Origin: Actinacidiphila oryziradicis
GTDB taxonomy: Bacteria; Actinomycetota; Actinomycetes; Streptomycetales; Streptomycetaceae
Length of the DNA stretch: 64,000 nt
Direction of reading: 5' to 3'
Assembly: GCF_005047355.1 (NCBI RefSeq)
Contig: NZ_SUMC01000003.1
Coordinates: forward strand, 1 to 64,000
This document shows positions 17,191 through 28,766 of this stretch, one piece after another; the first letter of the stretch is position 1; every line of letters begins with the position of its first letter. Below the pieces are notes generated by a model. It had not been told where the DNA came from. It did no database searches and worked only from the letters and a program-made list of their open reading frames with translations. A program made the translations under genes and the position numbers.

Positions 17191-19788
17191 TCAGTCGAGC
17201 GGGCGGACCGTGATGGTGTGCGTGCCGGACCCGACGTCGGACAGGACCACATAGCCGTCCTCCGAGCGAGCCCGGTAAGCCTTGGCCCGGGTGCCGGTCC
17301 AGGCGGTGCGACCATCGACGCGGACCGTGACCGTACGGCCGCCGGTGGGTACCGTGATCTCGCCACGGGTGCCCCGCGGCGCGGCCACCGTCAGGGCGAA
17401 TGCGTCCGCGCCTGCCCGCCAGCTCACGCCGAGCGGGCCGTGCGGCGTGGGAAGCCGGCCGGCGGCCCATGCCACGGTCCCGGGATGCGGGCGTACGGAC
17501 CAGGTGGCGAACCCCGGTGACTCCGGCCTGGCGCCGAGCAGTTGGTTGGTCAGGACGGGCAGCACCCCGGTGGACCAGCCGTGCGCCATGCTCGTAAAGG
17601 CACCCTCGTAGGGGGAGCCGTCCGGTCCGATGCCCTCCCAGTGGGTGGTGCCGGGATCGTGCTGGTCCATCCATCCGTAGAGCCGCTTGATCTCGTCGAT
17701 GGCGGATTCGGCCCGCCCGGTCTCGAAGCGTGCCACCAGCTCGGGGTAGGAGGTGAACGCGTAGACCCGCTGGGACGCTCCGTCGAAAATCGTGTCGTTG
17801 TCCATGAAGGCGTTCCCGTACGGACGCCTCGTCGCGGATTCCAGATAGTCCAGCGCCGCCCCCGCGCGCTCGGGTCCGGCGACGCCCGAGGTGACGGCGA
17901 TGGAATTGCCGTCCTGGCCGTGGCGTACGGCACCGGTGGTGGAGTCCAGATAGGCGCCTGCCGAGGGATCCCACAGATGGGTGTTGACCGCCTCTGTGAC
18001 CGCCGCGGCGCGCAAGGTCCAGCGGTCCGCGTCGGCCGGGTGGCCGAGCGACCGGGCGATGCGGGCGGCGTCGCTCAGTGCCTGGACGTAGTTGACGTTG
18101 TAATAGGTGACCTGCCCGGTCCTGGGGAGGAAGGCGTAGTCGCCGTAGTTGCCGGTGGAGTTGAGGCCCTTGCTCAGCAGCCCCTGGCTGTCGGTGACGC
18201 TCGGGTACCAGGTGTCCAGGACCTTGAGGAGGTTCGGGTAGTAGCGGGCCGCGTAGTCCAGGTCACCGGTGTAGAGGACGTAGTCCCAGCTGCAGGTCAC
18301 CCACCAGAGGGGATAGTCGAACAGCGGCAGCGTGTAGTTGACGATGGAGGCCGGGGGGATCCAGCCGTCCGCGCGCTGGTGGTCCGCGAGGTCGGCGAGC
18401 ACATTGCGGGCGGCGGCGGAGGCGTCGTGATGTGTGAGGTAGGTGGTGCGCCCGGAGACCGCGATATCGCCGACGTAGGGATCGCGGTCGCGCTTCGCGC
18501 CGTCGTGCAGGACGAGTTTGCCTTCGAGGGTGGCGGTGTCGGCGTTTCGCGGATCGACGTCGCTCGCGCGGAAGGTGTCGGTGGCCAGTTCGTTGGTGTA
18601 GGCCGCCGCGTACCAGTAGCGGTTGAGGTCGTCGTCGGAGGACAGGAACCAGCCCGCAAAGGTTTCCGGCCTACCGAGGTAAGCGGTGAATTCCAGCTCC
18701 ACCGAGTCGATGGCGACCTCGCCGTGGGCCTGGGCGGCGGGTGCGTCGCCCGGCAGGGCGTCGAGCGTGATCTTGAGATACCGGAAGCCGTGCAGCCCCT
18801 CGGCGTGCACCTTCCCGTCCGCCTGGAAGCCATCGGTGTCCGTCCAGTCGGCGCCCCCGGCGGGTACGGCGTACTGGTCGGTTCCCGGACCGCCGCCGGA
18901 CAGGTCGGAGCGGGCGAAGTCGGAACGATCGCTGAGGTACTGGCGCGTCTCGGAGAACGCCAGCCGCACCCCCGGGGAGTTGTCCGACGCCCATGCGAAG
19001 CGGACCCTCGGGTATCCGACGACAACCTTGCCGAAGTCCACCGTGACCGTCGGGGCTTCGACCGTTGCCACCAGCCCGGGCCACAGTTCATTGATCCGGG
19101 TGAACTCGCCCTGCGGGGTGCCCTGGTCGGCCGTGACATTGACGCGGACGCTTGTCGTGCTGACCGGCTCGGTGAACGGCACCGGCCGCTGCACGGCGCT
19201 GTTGCCGGTGACCGTCGCCGCAGTGTGCCAGGCGGCTCCGTCCCAGGTCTCGACGGTGAAGTCGACCGGAACGCCATCGCTGTTGGACAGGACGGTGACG
19301 CCGGAGAGGGTGACGGCGGCGGGTGCGGTGACGGTCAGGGTGTCCGGGTAGGCGCCGAAGGTGTCGTCGTTCCAGAAGGTGCCGGTATCGCCGTCGACAG
19401 CGTTGTCAGCCTCGTAGCTGCGGGGGCTGCCGTCGCTGCCGTTGTTGGGCGCGTGGCTGGAGGACGCGGCGGCTGTCGTGCCCGCGGGCCAGGCGGGCGG
19501 CGGCGTCGGCCCGGGGCGCCTGAGCACGGTGACCGCTCCGCCCCGGGCCAGCAGTGCCTCCGGCCGGGTCACATCTCCGCCGGACGCGGCCACCGCCACC
19601 GGGCGCACCGCTCGCCCCGGCGGGCCCTGCACATAGCGGTGCCAGTCCGGCACCCGGCCGGTGCCGGCCGCCGGAGCGGCGTCCGCGGGGGGTGCGGCGG
19701 AGAGCCCCGCCGCCAGCGCTGCCGCTGTACCCAGACCGGCACCGATGACGGTGCGCCGTTGCGGTCCTTCTCCGACCGGTCTCGTCAT
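17191..19788 (-). CDS. Tat-exported alpha-L-rhamnosidase-like six-hairpin glycosidase with discoidin-type domain
   Basis: 865 residues. The start is ATG 19788 because GGAGG precedes it closely; the open frame extends 38 codons further without support. The signal peptide has a twin arginine (QRRTVIGAGLGTAAALAAGL). Next is an F5/8-type carbohydrate-binding segment (SHAPNNGSDGSPRSYEADNA-VDGDTGTFWNDD, about residues 115-245). The catalytic (alpha/alpha)6 part follows (DVDPRNADTATLEGKLVLHD, DGWIPPASIVNYTLPLFDYP, LWWVTCSWDYVLYTGD, HDPGTTHWEGIGPDGSP), then a C-terminal beta domain. It differs clearly from the other GH78 gene, so the two probably attack different rhamnosides. LacI-type sites lie upstream at 19806-19951. 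Confidence 0.87.
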   Translation of the reverse strand: MTRPVGEGPQRRTVIGAGLGTAAALAAGLSAAPPADAAPAAGTGRVPDWHRYVQGPPGRAVRPVAVAASGGDVTRPEALLARGGAVTVLRRPGPTPPPAWPAGTTAAASSSHAPNNGSDGSPRSYEADNAVDGDTGTFWNDDTFGAYPDTLTVTAPAAVTLSGVTVLSNSDGVPVDFTVETWDGAAWHTAATVTGNSAVQRPVPFTEPVSTTSVRVNVTADQGTPQGEFTRINELWPGLVATVEAPTVTVDFGKVVVGYPRVRFAWASDNSPGVRLAFSETRQYLSDRSDFARSDLSGGGPGTDQYAVPAGGADWTDTDGFQADGKVHAEGLHGFRYLKITLDALPGDAPAAQAHGEVAIDSVELEFTAYLGRPETFAGWFLSSDDDLNRYWYAAAYTNELATDTFRASDVDPRNADTATLEGKLVLHDGAKRDRDPYVGDIAVSGRTTYLTHHDASAAARNVLADLADHQRADGWIPPASIVNYTLPLFDYPLWWVTCSWDYVLYTGDLDYAARYYPNLLKVLDTWYPSVTDSQGLLSKGLNSTGNYGDYAFLPRTGQVTYYNVNYVQALSDAARIARSLGHPADADRWTLRAAAVTEAVNTHLWDPSAGAYLDSTTGAVRHGQDGNSIAVTSGVAGPERAGAALDYLESATRRPYGNAFMDNDTIFDGASQRVYAFTSYPELVARFETGRAESAIDEIKRLYGWMDQHDPGTTHWEGIGPDGSPYEGAFTSMAHGWSTGVLPVLTNQLLGARPESPGFATWSVRPHPGTVAWAAGRLPTPHGPLGVSWRAGADAFALTVAAPRGTRGEITVPTGGRTVTVRVDGRTAWTGTRAKAYRARSEDGYVVLSDVGSGTHTITVRPLD

Positions 19789-19805
19789 TTTGCCTCCACC
19801 ATGGA

Positions 19806-19951
19806 TGAAACGATTCATTATTTGGGTGCAATTGTCTGTCCGGGACGCGCAACGAAGGGTGGGCCCGGTGGAAAATCGCGAATATAAGCGGCAGTCAGAC
19901 ACCCCGGAGGGCGGCGTCGTTCACTGTCGTCCCGAGATTGAATCGTGTCAA
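19806..19951. promoter_or_regulatory. Candidate LacI-family operators ahead of the rhamnosidase genes
   Basis: TGAAACGATTCA at 19806-19817 and TTGAATCGTGTCAA at 19938-19951 are both palindromes around a central CG, the hallmark of LacI-family sites. The first is 18 bases from the start codon of the 17191-19788 gene. They differ from the pair upstream of the GH92 gene, so a different repressor is expected. Confidence 0.45.
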
Positions 19952-20141
19952 TACTTCCGGCAAACAACAGCCAGGCGCCACGGAATCCGGTTGCGCCGCG
20001 AGAAGGATTTGCCGAGTCGTCCGGTGGGGAAGGTCCTCCACGCGCAGGCGTCCTGCGCACGGTGAGTTCGCGACGGGCGCTGCGTCCCCGGAGCGGCTGC
20101 GCGATGAGCGGGCGTCCGGCGCGTCCTCACCCTGGCGCGGC

Positions 20142-20401
20142 CTAGGGCCTGTCCGGCCGATCTCCGCGGCGTCGCGTGCCCTGGCACTGGGGGCACCTCC
20201 CAGCGGTAGCTGGGGGAGCTCGCGGCGTTGTCGTCAGTCGACGACTCTCCCCCAGACTCCGTCCGGGAGGTGCCCCCACCAAGCTCTCGGCTCCGCTCGA
20301 GCAGGGGGGACCCCCATCGCGTCGCCTTCCTCCTCCGCCTTGCGATCACAGGCGCCAGACCCCGCTCCTTCTCCCACGGAGATCGGCCGGACAGGCCCTA
20401 G
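20142..20401. repeat. 260-bp MITE-like repeat with 24-bp perfect terminal inverted repeats
   Basis: Bases 20142-20165 and 20378-20401 are exact reverse complements over 24 bp (ctagggcctgtccggccga at the left end). The interior has the common Streptomyces stem GGGGGCACCTCCCAGC/GCTGGGGGAG and no coding capacity. Related sequences occur at 1-82, 42972-43024 (gggcctgtctgacaaa variant) and 43700-43800. Non-autonomous mobility or an RNA-structural role are both possible. Confidence 0.75.
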
Positions 20402-20718
20402 CCCCGCACCGGCCGTTTCGAGATGCGCCCCGTGCCTGTAGCGGCTCCAATCGAAAGGACTTCGCTTTCCGCGCCACCATGGCTCCTCCGGTCGGCCTCG
20501 GCGGCCGTACCACGGCCATCCCGATGGCTGCCCTCATGGCCGGCCTCAGCGTTGCGGCCCTTCTCATGGCGGCCACCCTGGCCTGTCCCATCCGGACGCG
20601 CTGAAGCATCCTCGGGTTCTGCTCAGCCGACACTTCGCCGTCGTGCCGGGCGGGCGCGGGGGCCCGGGGGCCCGGGGGGCGCGGGCAGTGCCCGCTCCCC
20701 CCGGACGCGCCGGGAGCG
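20402..20718. other. Intergenic stretch, possible 41-codon ORF
   Basis: ATG 20479 to TGA 20604 could encode a 41-residue hydrophobic peptide (AALMAGLSVAALLMAATLAC), but it lacks a good ribosome site and I do not recognise it. Nothing else is visible. Confidence 0.3.
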
Positions 20719-22442
20719 TCACGAACGGTGCGCGGGCGCGTGCTGGCGTCCGGAGCGGGGTTCCGGCAGTGGCACAGGCGCGGGCGGGTCCTCCGGGGGG
20801 TCGATCGAGAGGTGGGGCAGGCGCTTGTCCAGCCAGGCCGGCAGCCACCAGTTGGCGTTGCCGAACAGGTGCATCGCCGCCGGGACCAGGACCGTGCGCA
20901 GCACGAAGGCGTCCAGCAGGACCGCCGCGCCCAGGCCGATGCCGAACTCGCCGATGACGCGCTGGCCGCCGAAGGCGAAGGCGAGGAACACCGAGACCAT
21001 GATCAGGGCGGCCGCGGTGATGACCCGTGAGGTCTCGATCTGGCCGACCTTGACCGCCCGGGCGTTGTCGCGGGTGTGGACCCATTCCTCGTGCATCCGG
21101 CTGACCAGCAAGACCTGATAGTCCATGGACAGGCCGAACAAGATGGCCAGCATCATCACCGGCAGGAACGCCTCCACGGGCCCGGCCTTGCCCATGCCGA
21201 GCGCGTCGGAGCCCCAGCCCCAGACGAAGAAGGCGGTGATCACGCCGAAGGCCGCGGCTGCGGCGAGCAGATTCATCACCGCCGCGGTGGCCGGGACGAC
21301 CAGGCTGCGGAAGGCGAGGACCAGCAGCAGGAAGCCCAGACCGACGATGACGGCGATGAACAGTGGCAACTTGCTGCTGATGACGGACGCGAAGTCGTCG
21401 AAGGTCGCGGTCTGCCCGCCTACGTAGACCTTGAGGGTGGTGCCCTGTTCGGCCTTGGGAATGACGTTGTCGCGCAGCTGCGTGATCAGGTCGGAGGACT
21501 GCTGGGACTGCGGCGAAGTGGTGGGGGTCACCTGGACCAGGCCGATGCCGCTGCCGGGCTGCATGGGCAGGGCGGTGACGCTCGCCACGCCCTTGGTGGC
21601 GCGGATCGTGGTGACGAGCCCTTCAGGGCCGTCTTGTCGGAGCTCGAAGGCGTCTGGGCGACCAGTTGCAGCGGACCGTTGAAGCCGGCTCCAAAACCGC
21701 CGGCGAGCAGGTCGTAGGCCTTACGGGTGGTGGATGAGGCCGGGTTGTTGCCCTGGTCGGAGGAGCCCAGGCGCAACGACAGGGTAGGCAGGGCGAGCAC
21801 TGCCATCACGACGAGGGCGACAGCCGCAAGAATCTTGGGACGGCGCTGGACGGTGCCGGCCCAGCGGGTCCAGAGCCCGGGCTTGGCGGGCGCGGGGACG
21901 GGCTTGCCGTCCGCCGCGATGACGACGCGACGGTGCTTGCGGCCCAGGACCCTCAATTTCAGGACGGCAAGCATCGCGGGCAGCAGGGTGAGCGCCGCCA
22001 GCACGGTGCATACGACGGTCAGTGAAGCGGCGATCGCCACGCCATTGAGGAAACTGATGCGCAGCACCAGCATGCCCAGCAGCGCGATGCAGACCGTGGC
22101 GCCCGCGAACAACACCGCCCGGCCGGAGGTGTCGACTGCCTTGACGATCGATTGCTCGACGTCGAGGCCGGACTCCAGGCCGCGTCGGTGCCGGGTGACG
22201 ATGAACAGCGCGTAGTCGATACCGACGCCCAGGCCGATCAGCGCGCCGAGCGTTGGCGCGAGATCCGCGATGCTCATGGTGTGGCTGAGCAGGCCCATGG
22301 CGAGTATGGATGTGCCGACCCCGGCGATCGCGGTGAGGATGGGCAGCAACATCGCGAACAGCGAGCCGAAGGCCAGGAACAGCACCACCGCCGCCGCCAG
22401 GCACGACCACTCGGACGGCATCTGCCCACCGCGGCCGAGCAC
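20719..22442 (-). pseudogene. MMPL-family lipid transporter, 5'-truncated and frameshifted
   Basis: The frame begins inside the first membrane bundle (AAAVVLFLAFGSLFAMLLPI). TM1 and the ~150-residue periplasmic domain expected before it are absent. GLGVGIDYALFIVTRHRRG carries the conserved acidic/Tyr pair of the proton path. The second periplasmic domain runs to SSDKTALKG, where the sense shifts frame (near 21620) and resumes as VASVTALPMQPGSG through the second bundle (LFGLSMDYQVLLVSRMHEEW). Full-length relatives are ~720-750 residues. Two independent lesions make function unlikely, although the frameshift alone could be a base-calling error. Confidence 0.85.
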
Positions 22443-22715
22443 GCGCCCAGCGACGCCAGGCTTCGATCACTCCCATCCCCTCACCGTACGAGCCCGGGAG
22501 CAGGGCGGCATCATCCGCGCACGGTACGCGGGCATACCGCCGCCGTAGTACACGTCCAGGCGCTCGTCCCGGGGACGATGGCATCGGCCGGTGCCGCCAA
22601 TCGCCGGCGGGGCAGAGCGGGTGTCCGTCCGCCACCGCGGAGATCAGTCGCATTGCCAGGGGAGGGCACGATATGGCGGTGGAGCCAAACCCGCCCCGGG
22701 CTGCGCGACGACGCG
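22443..22715. other. Region upstream of the broken MMPL gene
   Basis: A minus-strand ATG near 22466 with gaggggatgg ahead starts MGVIEAWRRWARARPRW and would run into the MMPL region in a wrong frame. It may be the start of a different, deleted gene. No gene is supported here. Confidence 0.3.
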
Positions 22716-22745
22716 TGGGGCCGGCCCTGCGGAGGGCCGGCCCCA
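22716..22745. terminator. Terminator hairpin after the aldo/keto reductase gene
   Basis: 13-bp perfect stem (22716-22728 with 22733-22745) and GCGG loop, 20 bases beyond the stop codon of the minus-strand reductase gene. Confidence 0.8.
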
Positions 22746-22764
22746 CGGCGGGGTGCGCGCTATG

Positions 22765-23625
22765 TCAGGCGGCGTCGAGGCGGTCCAGCTCCTCGGCGGA
22801 CAGCTTGAGGTCGGCCGCCGCGACCGAGTCGCGGATGGTCTCGGGGCGCGAGGAGCCCGGGATGGGGATCACCACGGGCGCCTTGGCAAGCTCCCAGGCC
22901 AGGGAGACCTGCTGCGGGCTCACGCCGTGTGCCTGCGCGACCTCCGCGAAGGCGTCGAACCGTGAGCCCAGCTCACCGGCCTGGGAGATCCCGCCGAGCG
23001 GGCTCCACGGCAGGAAGGCGATGCCCAGCTCAGCGCACAGCTCCAGCTCCGGTTCGCTGGAGCGGAAGGCCGGGGAGAACTGGTTCTGTACGCTCACGAG
23101 CCGGCCGCCGAGGATCTCGTTGGACAGCCGGATCCGCTCCGGGGTGGCGTTCGAGATGCCGGCGAAGCGGATTTTGCCCGCGTCCAGCAGGTCGCGGATC
23201 GCCCCGACCGAGTCGGCGTAGGGGACCTCCGGGTCCGGCCGGTGGAACTGGTAGAGCCCGATGGCCTCGACGCCGAGTCGCTTGAGCGATGCCTCGCAGG
23301 CCTTCTTCAGGTACTCCGGTGAGCCGTTCACGGTCCAGCTGCCGTCGCCCGGACGCAGGTGACCGCCCTTGGTCGCGATCAGCACGTCGGATGTGTCGCC
23401 GCCGTAGCTGGCCACCGCGCGGGCGATCAGGGATTCGTTGTGGCCGACTTCGTTCGCGTCTCGGTGGTAGGCGTCGGCGGTGTCGATCAGCGTCACGCCC
23501 GCCTCCAGCGCGGCGTGGATCGCCGCGACCGAACGCTGCTCGTCGGGGCGTCCCTCGATCGACATCGGCATTCCGCCGAGACCGATCGCGCTGACCTGGG
23601 CGTCACCGATGCGGCGAGTCTGCAT
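22765..23625 (-). CDS. Aldo/keto reductase
   Basis: 286 residues, (beta/alpha)8 NADPH-dependent carbonyl reductase. The catalytic tetrad is visible: Asp and Tyr in LIDTADAYH, Lys in IATKGG, His in YQFHRPDP. The C-terminal NADP-binding part has PVVIPIPGSSRPETI. It is closest in style to the YdhF/Tas-like oxidoreductases annotated as pyridoxal reductase-like. It is divergent from a LysR-type gene 108 bp away, the classic arrangement for a regulated enzyme and its regulator. The substrate is unknown. Confidence 0.9.
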   Translation of the reverse strand: MQTRRIGDAQVSAIGLGGMPMSIEGRPDEQRSVAAIHAALEAGVTLIDTADAYHRDANEVGHNESLIARAVASYGGDTSDVLIATKGGHLRPGDGSWTVNGSPEYLKKACEASLKRLGVEAIGLYQFHRPDPEVPYADSVGAIRDLLDAGKIRFAGISNATPERIRLSNEILGGRLVSVQNQFSPAFRSSEPELELCAELGIAFLPWSPLGGISQAGELGSRFDAFAEVAQAHGVSPQQVSLAWELAKAPVVIPIPGSSRPETIRDSVAAADLKLSAEELDRLDAA

Positions 23626-23733
23626 GGGGGTTTCCTCCTGGGAAATCGGTTGGTGCCTCCCCAGCCTGCGCTCCGGTGATTAAGCTGTCCAACAGGAGAA
23701 ACTGATCCCTTTGAGCAGCTCTGGTGATGAATC
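23626..23733. promoter_or_regulatory. Divergent promoter region, reductase/LysR
   Basis: Contains the AT-richer run gtgattaagctgtccaacag (T-N11-A-type LysR half-site geometry possible) between the two start codons. Exact -35/-10 elements are not clear. Confidence 0.35.
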
Positions 23734-24633
23734 ATGGAACTCCGGCAACTCAAGTACTTCGTCGCCGTCGCGGAGGAGTGCCACTTCACCCGGGCGGCCA
23801 AGCGTCTGCATATCGCTCAGTCCGGGCTGTCGGCCTCGATCAGCCTGCTGGAACATGAGCTGGGCGCCCCGCTGTTCCTCCGCAGCACCCGGCAGGTGGA
23901 GCTGACCCCTGCCGGGCGGGTCCTGCTGGTCGAGGCCCGGCGGGCGCTGTCGGCGACCGACGCCGCCAAGGACGCGGTCGCGGCGGTGCAGGGGCTGCTC
24001 CGCGGCAGCCTGGCCATCGGGTCGCTGCAGTGCCTGCACGTGGTGCATATGCCGGCTGTGCTCGGCCGCTTCCTGGCCGCATACCCCGGTCTGGAGATCC
24101 GGTTGCGGCAGGGCGGGTCCGGCGAGCTGATCGAGCAGGTGCGCGCGGGGCGGCTGGACGTGGCGTTCGTCTCGCGCCCGGCCCGGTGCCCGGACGATGT
24201 CCTGGTCGGGCCGCTCGCCAGCGAACCGCTCGTGCTGGCCTGTGCGCCCGGCCATCCGTTCGCCACGCGGGCGCGGGTCGGGTTGGCGGAGCTGCGGTCG
24301 GAGCAATTCGTGGACTTCCTGCCGGACTGGGGCACCCGGGACCTGGTCGACAACGCGCTCGCCGCCGCAGGCGTGGACCGCCATGTCTCGCTGGAGGTGA
24401 CCGATGTGCACTCGCTGCTCGATCTGGTGACGTTCGGGCTCGGTGTGGCGCTCGTGCCGCAGTCGTTCGCGGCCAAGACCGACCAGGTGCGTTTCATCGG
24501 GCTCACCGGGACGGTACCGGCCTGGGAGACCATCACCGTGACGGGTGATCCGACAAGCGCGGCCGCGGCCGCGCTGCTGCGTCAGGTCCAGGAGAGCAAG
24601 AGCGGCCGTCGCTCCGCCGCCCTGATCGGCTGA
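23734..24633 (+). CDS. LysR family transcriptional regulator
   Basis: 299 residues. The N-terminal winged helix is canonical (MELRQLKYFVAVAEECHFTR, AAKRLHIAQSGLSASISLLE, LGAPLFLRSTRQVELTPAG). The effector-binding fold follows (LRGSLAIGSLQCL; LEIRLRQGGSGELIEQVRAG; VDFLPDWGTRDLVDNALAAA). The likely target is the divergent aldo/keto reductase promoter, plus its own. Confidence 0.94.
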   Translation: MELRQLKYFVAVAEECHFTRAAKRLHIAQSGLSASISLLEHELGAPLFLRSTRQVELTPAGRVLLVEARRALSATDAAKDAVAAVQGLLRGSLAIGSLQCLHVVHMPAVLGRFLAAYPGLEIRLRQGGSGELIEQVRAGRLDVAFVSRPARCPDDVLVGPLASEPLVLACAPGHPFATRARVGLAELRSEQFVDFLPDWGTRDLVDNALAAAGVDRHVSLEVTDVHSLLDLVTFGLGVALVPQSFAAKTDQVRFIGLTGTVPAWETITVTGDPTSAAAAALLRQVQESKSGRRSAALIG

Positions 24634-24652
24634 CGGGCCCCCGCCGGGCAGC

Positions 24653-24674
24653 GCCGGCCCCGGCGCGGGCCGGC
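24653..24674. terminator. Short GC hairpin after the LysR gene
   Basis: GCCGGCCC (24653-24660) pairs with GGGCCGGC (24667-24674), 6-base loop. Confidence 0.5.
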
Positions 24675-24805
24675 GACGAAATCCACCGCGCGCAGGTACG
24701 AGCCGGCGAGCCGGGCGGACGGGTGAGCCGGCCCACCCCGGGGCGGTGCCCGCCAGTCCCAGGAGGCCGCGCGTCTCGGCCGCCCTCGCCCATCACCGCC
24801 GCCGG

Positions 24806-24929
24806 TGCTCAGAGGCCCGTAGCGGTCGCCACGGTCGCGGTCGCGGGCGCGGGCGACGTCGGGGTGTGCGTACGCCTCGCGCGGGAGGCGGGCCTGACAC
24901 TCACCGTGCAGGCCGTCGCCCGGTCGTAG
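24806..24929 (+). pseudogene. FAD-binding oxidase fragment
   Basis: RPVAVATVAVAGAGDVGVCV then RLAREAGLTLTVQAVARS matches the first helix-strand of PF01565/BBE-type FAD oxidases (xxVAxAVRFAREHGLxVAVQxxGHS). The His/Cys flavinylation motif and the rest of a ~450-residue enzyme are missing. Short match, read by eye. Confidence 0.35.
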
Positions 24930-24959
24930 CCGTAGGAGCCGGGGCAGCCGGGGCGCCTT

Positions 24960-25670
24960 TCAGGATTCCGTGCCTGACCGGTGCAGAATCCCTGCCAGCT
25001 CGCGTGGCTGGGAGAACATCGGCCAGTGGCCGGTGTCCATCTCCACCAACCGCCAGCGCTCGCTCTTCAGCAGCTCGGCCACGTCGTCATTCGGCTCGGC
25101 GCCGTCGAGCAGGCATTTGATGTAGGTCGCCGGAAGCTCGCCGAGCGGGCGCGCCAGCACGGCCGGCTCGGTCAGGGTGGCGCCCGGGTGCGGCGTCGAG
25201 CCGCCCGCGATCCGTGCGACCTGCTCGCCGGTGAGACCCTGGCCGTCGTAGTCGGCTGTGGTCAGGGGCGCCCAGAAGCCCCCGTTCCCGGCTATCGATG
25301 CCTCCACCATCGCCCGGCCGTCCGGCCAGCCCGAAACGAACGACTCGCCGTCGGCCGGAACGTTGGAGTCGACGAACACCACGCGGGCCAGCCGGTCGCC
25401 GATCCGCTCGGCGGCCTGACCGACCGGGATGCCCGAGTAGCTGTGCCCGACCAGGACGACGTCGCGCAGATCGAGGCGTTCGACCTCGCTGACGATGTCC
25501 TGTACATGGGTCTGCTGCCCGGCCGGCACACTCTGCTTGTCGGCGAGGCCGGACAGCGTCAAAGGGTGGGTGCCGTGCCCGGCCGCACGCAACTCCGGCA
25601 CCACCTCTCCCACGCCCACGATCCAAGCCACGCGCCCGCCACCAGTACGAATTCGCTCGTGGTGGAAACG
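24960..25670 (-). pseudogene. Alpha/beta hydrolase with frameshift and lost start
   Basis: Two frames together spell a normal esterase-like hydrolase. First TTSEFVLVAGAWLGSWAWER, then one base short near 25611, then VVPELRAAGHGTHPLTLSGL and onward. The nucleophile elbow is LVGHSYSGI, the acid is in VVFVDSNVP or near it, and the catalytic His is in EMDTGHWPMFSQP. No start codon precedes the true N-terminus. The longer open frame reaching back to 25745, overlapping the regulator stop, has an N-terminus foreign to the family and I reject it as the gene start. The lesion could be real or a missed G. Confidence 0.7.
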
Positions 25671-25741
25671 TAGCGCAGCGGTCTGACAACTCACGGCCGC
25701 TGTCGCGGCGGCTGGGCCCGACGTGCTGGGCGGGAAGCCGG

Positions 25742-27551
<1,810 letters not shown>

Positions 27552-27563
27552 GGAGCCGGGGCC

Positions 27564-28766
27564 ATGGTCTATTACCGCAGTGCGGGCGCGATCCCACCCA
27601 AGCGTCACACCCAGCACCGCAGCTCCGAGGGCGACCTGTACTACGAGGAACTGATGGGGGAGGAGGGCTTCTCCTCCCACTCCTCGCTTCTGTACCACCG
27701 CGCCATCCCCTCGGCCCTGGTCGACAGCCGGATCTGGAGCATCGACGGCGGCAAGCCCGAGCCCAACCACCCCCTCAAGCCGTACCACTTCAAGCTCCAC
27801 GGGCTCTTTCCCGGCGAGGCCTGGCGCCACGCCGACCCCGTCCGCGACCGCCGGGTGATCCTCGGCAACGCGGACGTGCGGATCGCCTATGTGGCCGCGG
27901 CCCTCCCCTCGCCCCTGTACCGCAACGCGATCGGGGACGAGTGCGTCTACGTGGAGTCCGGCTCCGGGGTGATGGAGAGCGTCTTCGGCAGCCTGCAGGC
28001 CGGCGAGGGGGACTACGTGATAGTCCCGCGCGGCACCACCCACCGCTGGCTTCCGGCGGACGGGGCGCCGCTGCGGCTGTACGTGATCGAGGCCAACAGC
28101 CACATCGGACCGGCCGGGCGCTACCTCTCCAAGTACGGGCAGCTGCTGGAACACGCGCCGTTCTGCGAACGCGACCTGCGCGGACCGGCCGGGCCGCTGC
28201 TGGCCGACGCGGACGGCGACATCGAGATCTACGTCAAGCACCGTGTCTCCGGCGGGATCGGCGGCACGGTCTTCGTGGTGCCCGCCCACCCGTTCGACGT
28301 GGTGGGCTGGGACGGCTGCCTGTACCCGTACGCGTTCAACATCGCCGACTACGAGCCGATCACCGGGCGGGTGCACCAGCCGCCGCCGGCGCACCAGGTC
28401 TTCGAGGGGACCAACTTCGTGATCTGCAACTTCGTGCCGCGCAAGGTCGACTACCACCCGCTGTCGATCCCGGTGCCGTACTACCACTCCAACGTGGACA
28501 GCGACGAGGTGATGTTCTACTGCGGCGGCGACTACGAGGCTCGCAAGGGCTCCGGGATCGGCCAGGGCTCCATCTCGCTGCATCCGGGCGGACACGCGCA
28601 CGGGCCGCAGCCGGGCGCCTACGAGCGCAGCATCGGCGCGGAGTTCTTCGACGAACTCGCCGTCATGGTGGACACTTTCCGTCCGCTGGAGATCGCCGAG
28701 GGCGGCCGGGCGACTGACGACGGCCGCTACGCCTGGAGCTGGAGCGGTCGGGGGCCGGACCAATGA
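27564..28766 (+). CDS. hmgA: Homogentisate 1,2-dioxygenase
   Basis: 400 residues; opens the homogentisate ring to maleylacetoacetate. Bicupin-type dioxygenase with SGSGVMESVFGSLQAGEGDY and IVPRGTTHRW. The iron-site region shows YYHSNVDSDEVMFYCGGDY and SISLHPGGHAHGPQPGAYE (His, Glu and His ligands). It starts 12 bases after hppD with RBS GAGGAG spanning the hppD stop. It overlaps the next gene by ATGA at 28763-28766. Slightly shorter than the ~430-residue proteobacterial form, normal for actinomycetes. Confidence 0.96.
   Translation: MVYYRSAGAIPPKRHTQHRSSEGDLYYEELMGEEGFSSHSSLLYHRAIPSALVDSRIWSIDGGKPEPNHPLKPYHFKLHGLFPGEAWRHADPVRDRRVILGNADVRIAYVAAALPSPLYRNAIGDECVYVESGSGVMESVFGSLQAGEGDYVIVPRGTTHRWLPADGAPLRLYVIEANSHIGPAGRYLSKYGQLLEHAPFCERDLRGPAGPLLADADGDIEIYVKHRVSGGIGGTVFVVPAHPFDVVGWDGCLYPYAFNIADYEPITGRVHQPPPAHQVFEGTNFVICNFVPRKVDYHPLSIPVPYYHSNVDSDEVMFYCGGDYEARKGSGIGQGSISLHPGGHAHGPQPGAYERSIGAEFFDELAVMVDTFRPLEIAEGGRATDDGRYAWSWSGRGPDQ

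Noticed and set aside
20226..20370. Possible CRISPR-like spacing in the palindromic repeat
   Set aside because: Only one palindromic unit with nested stems is present; no regularly spaced direct repeats or cas genes occur in the window.
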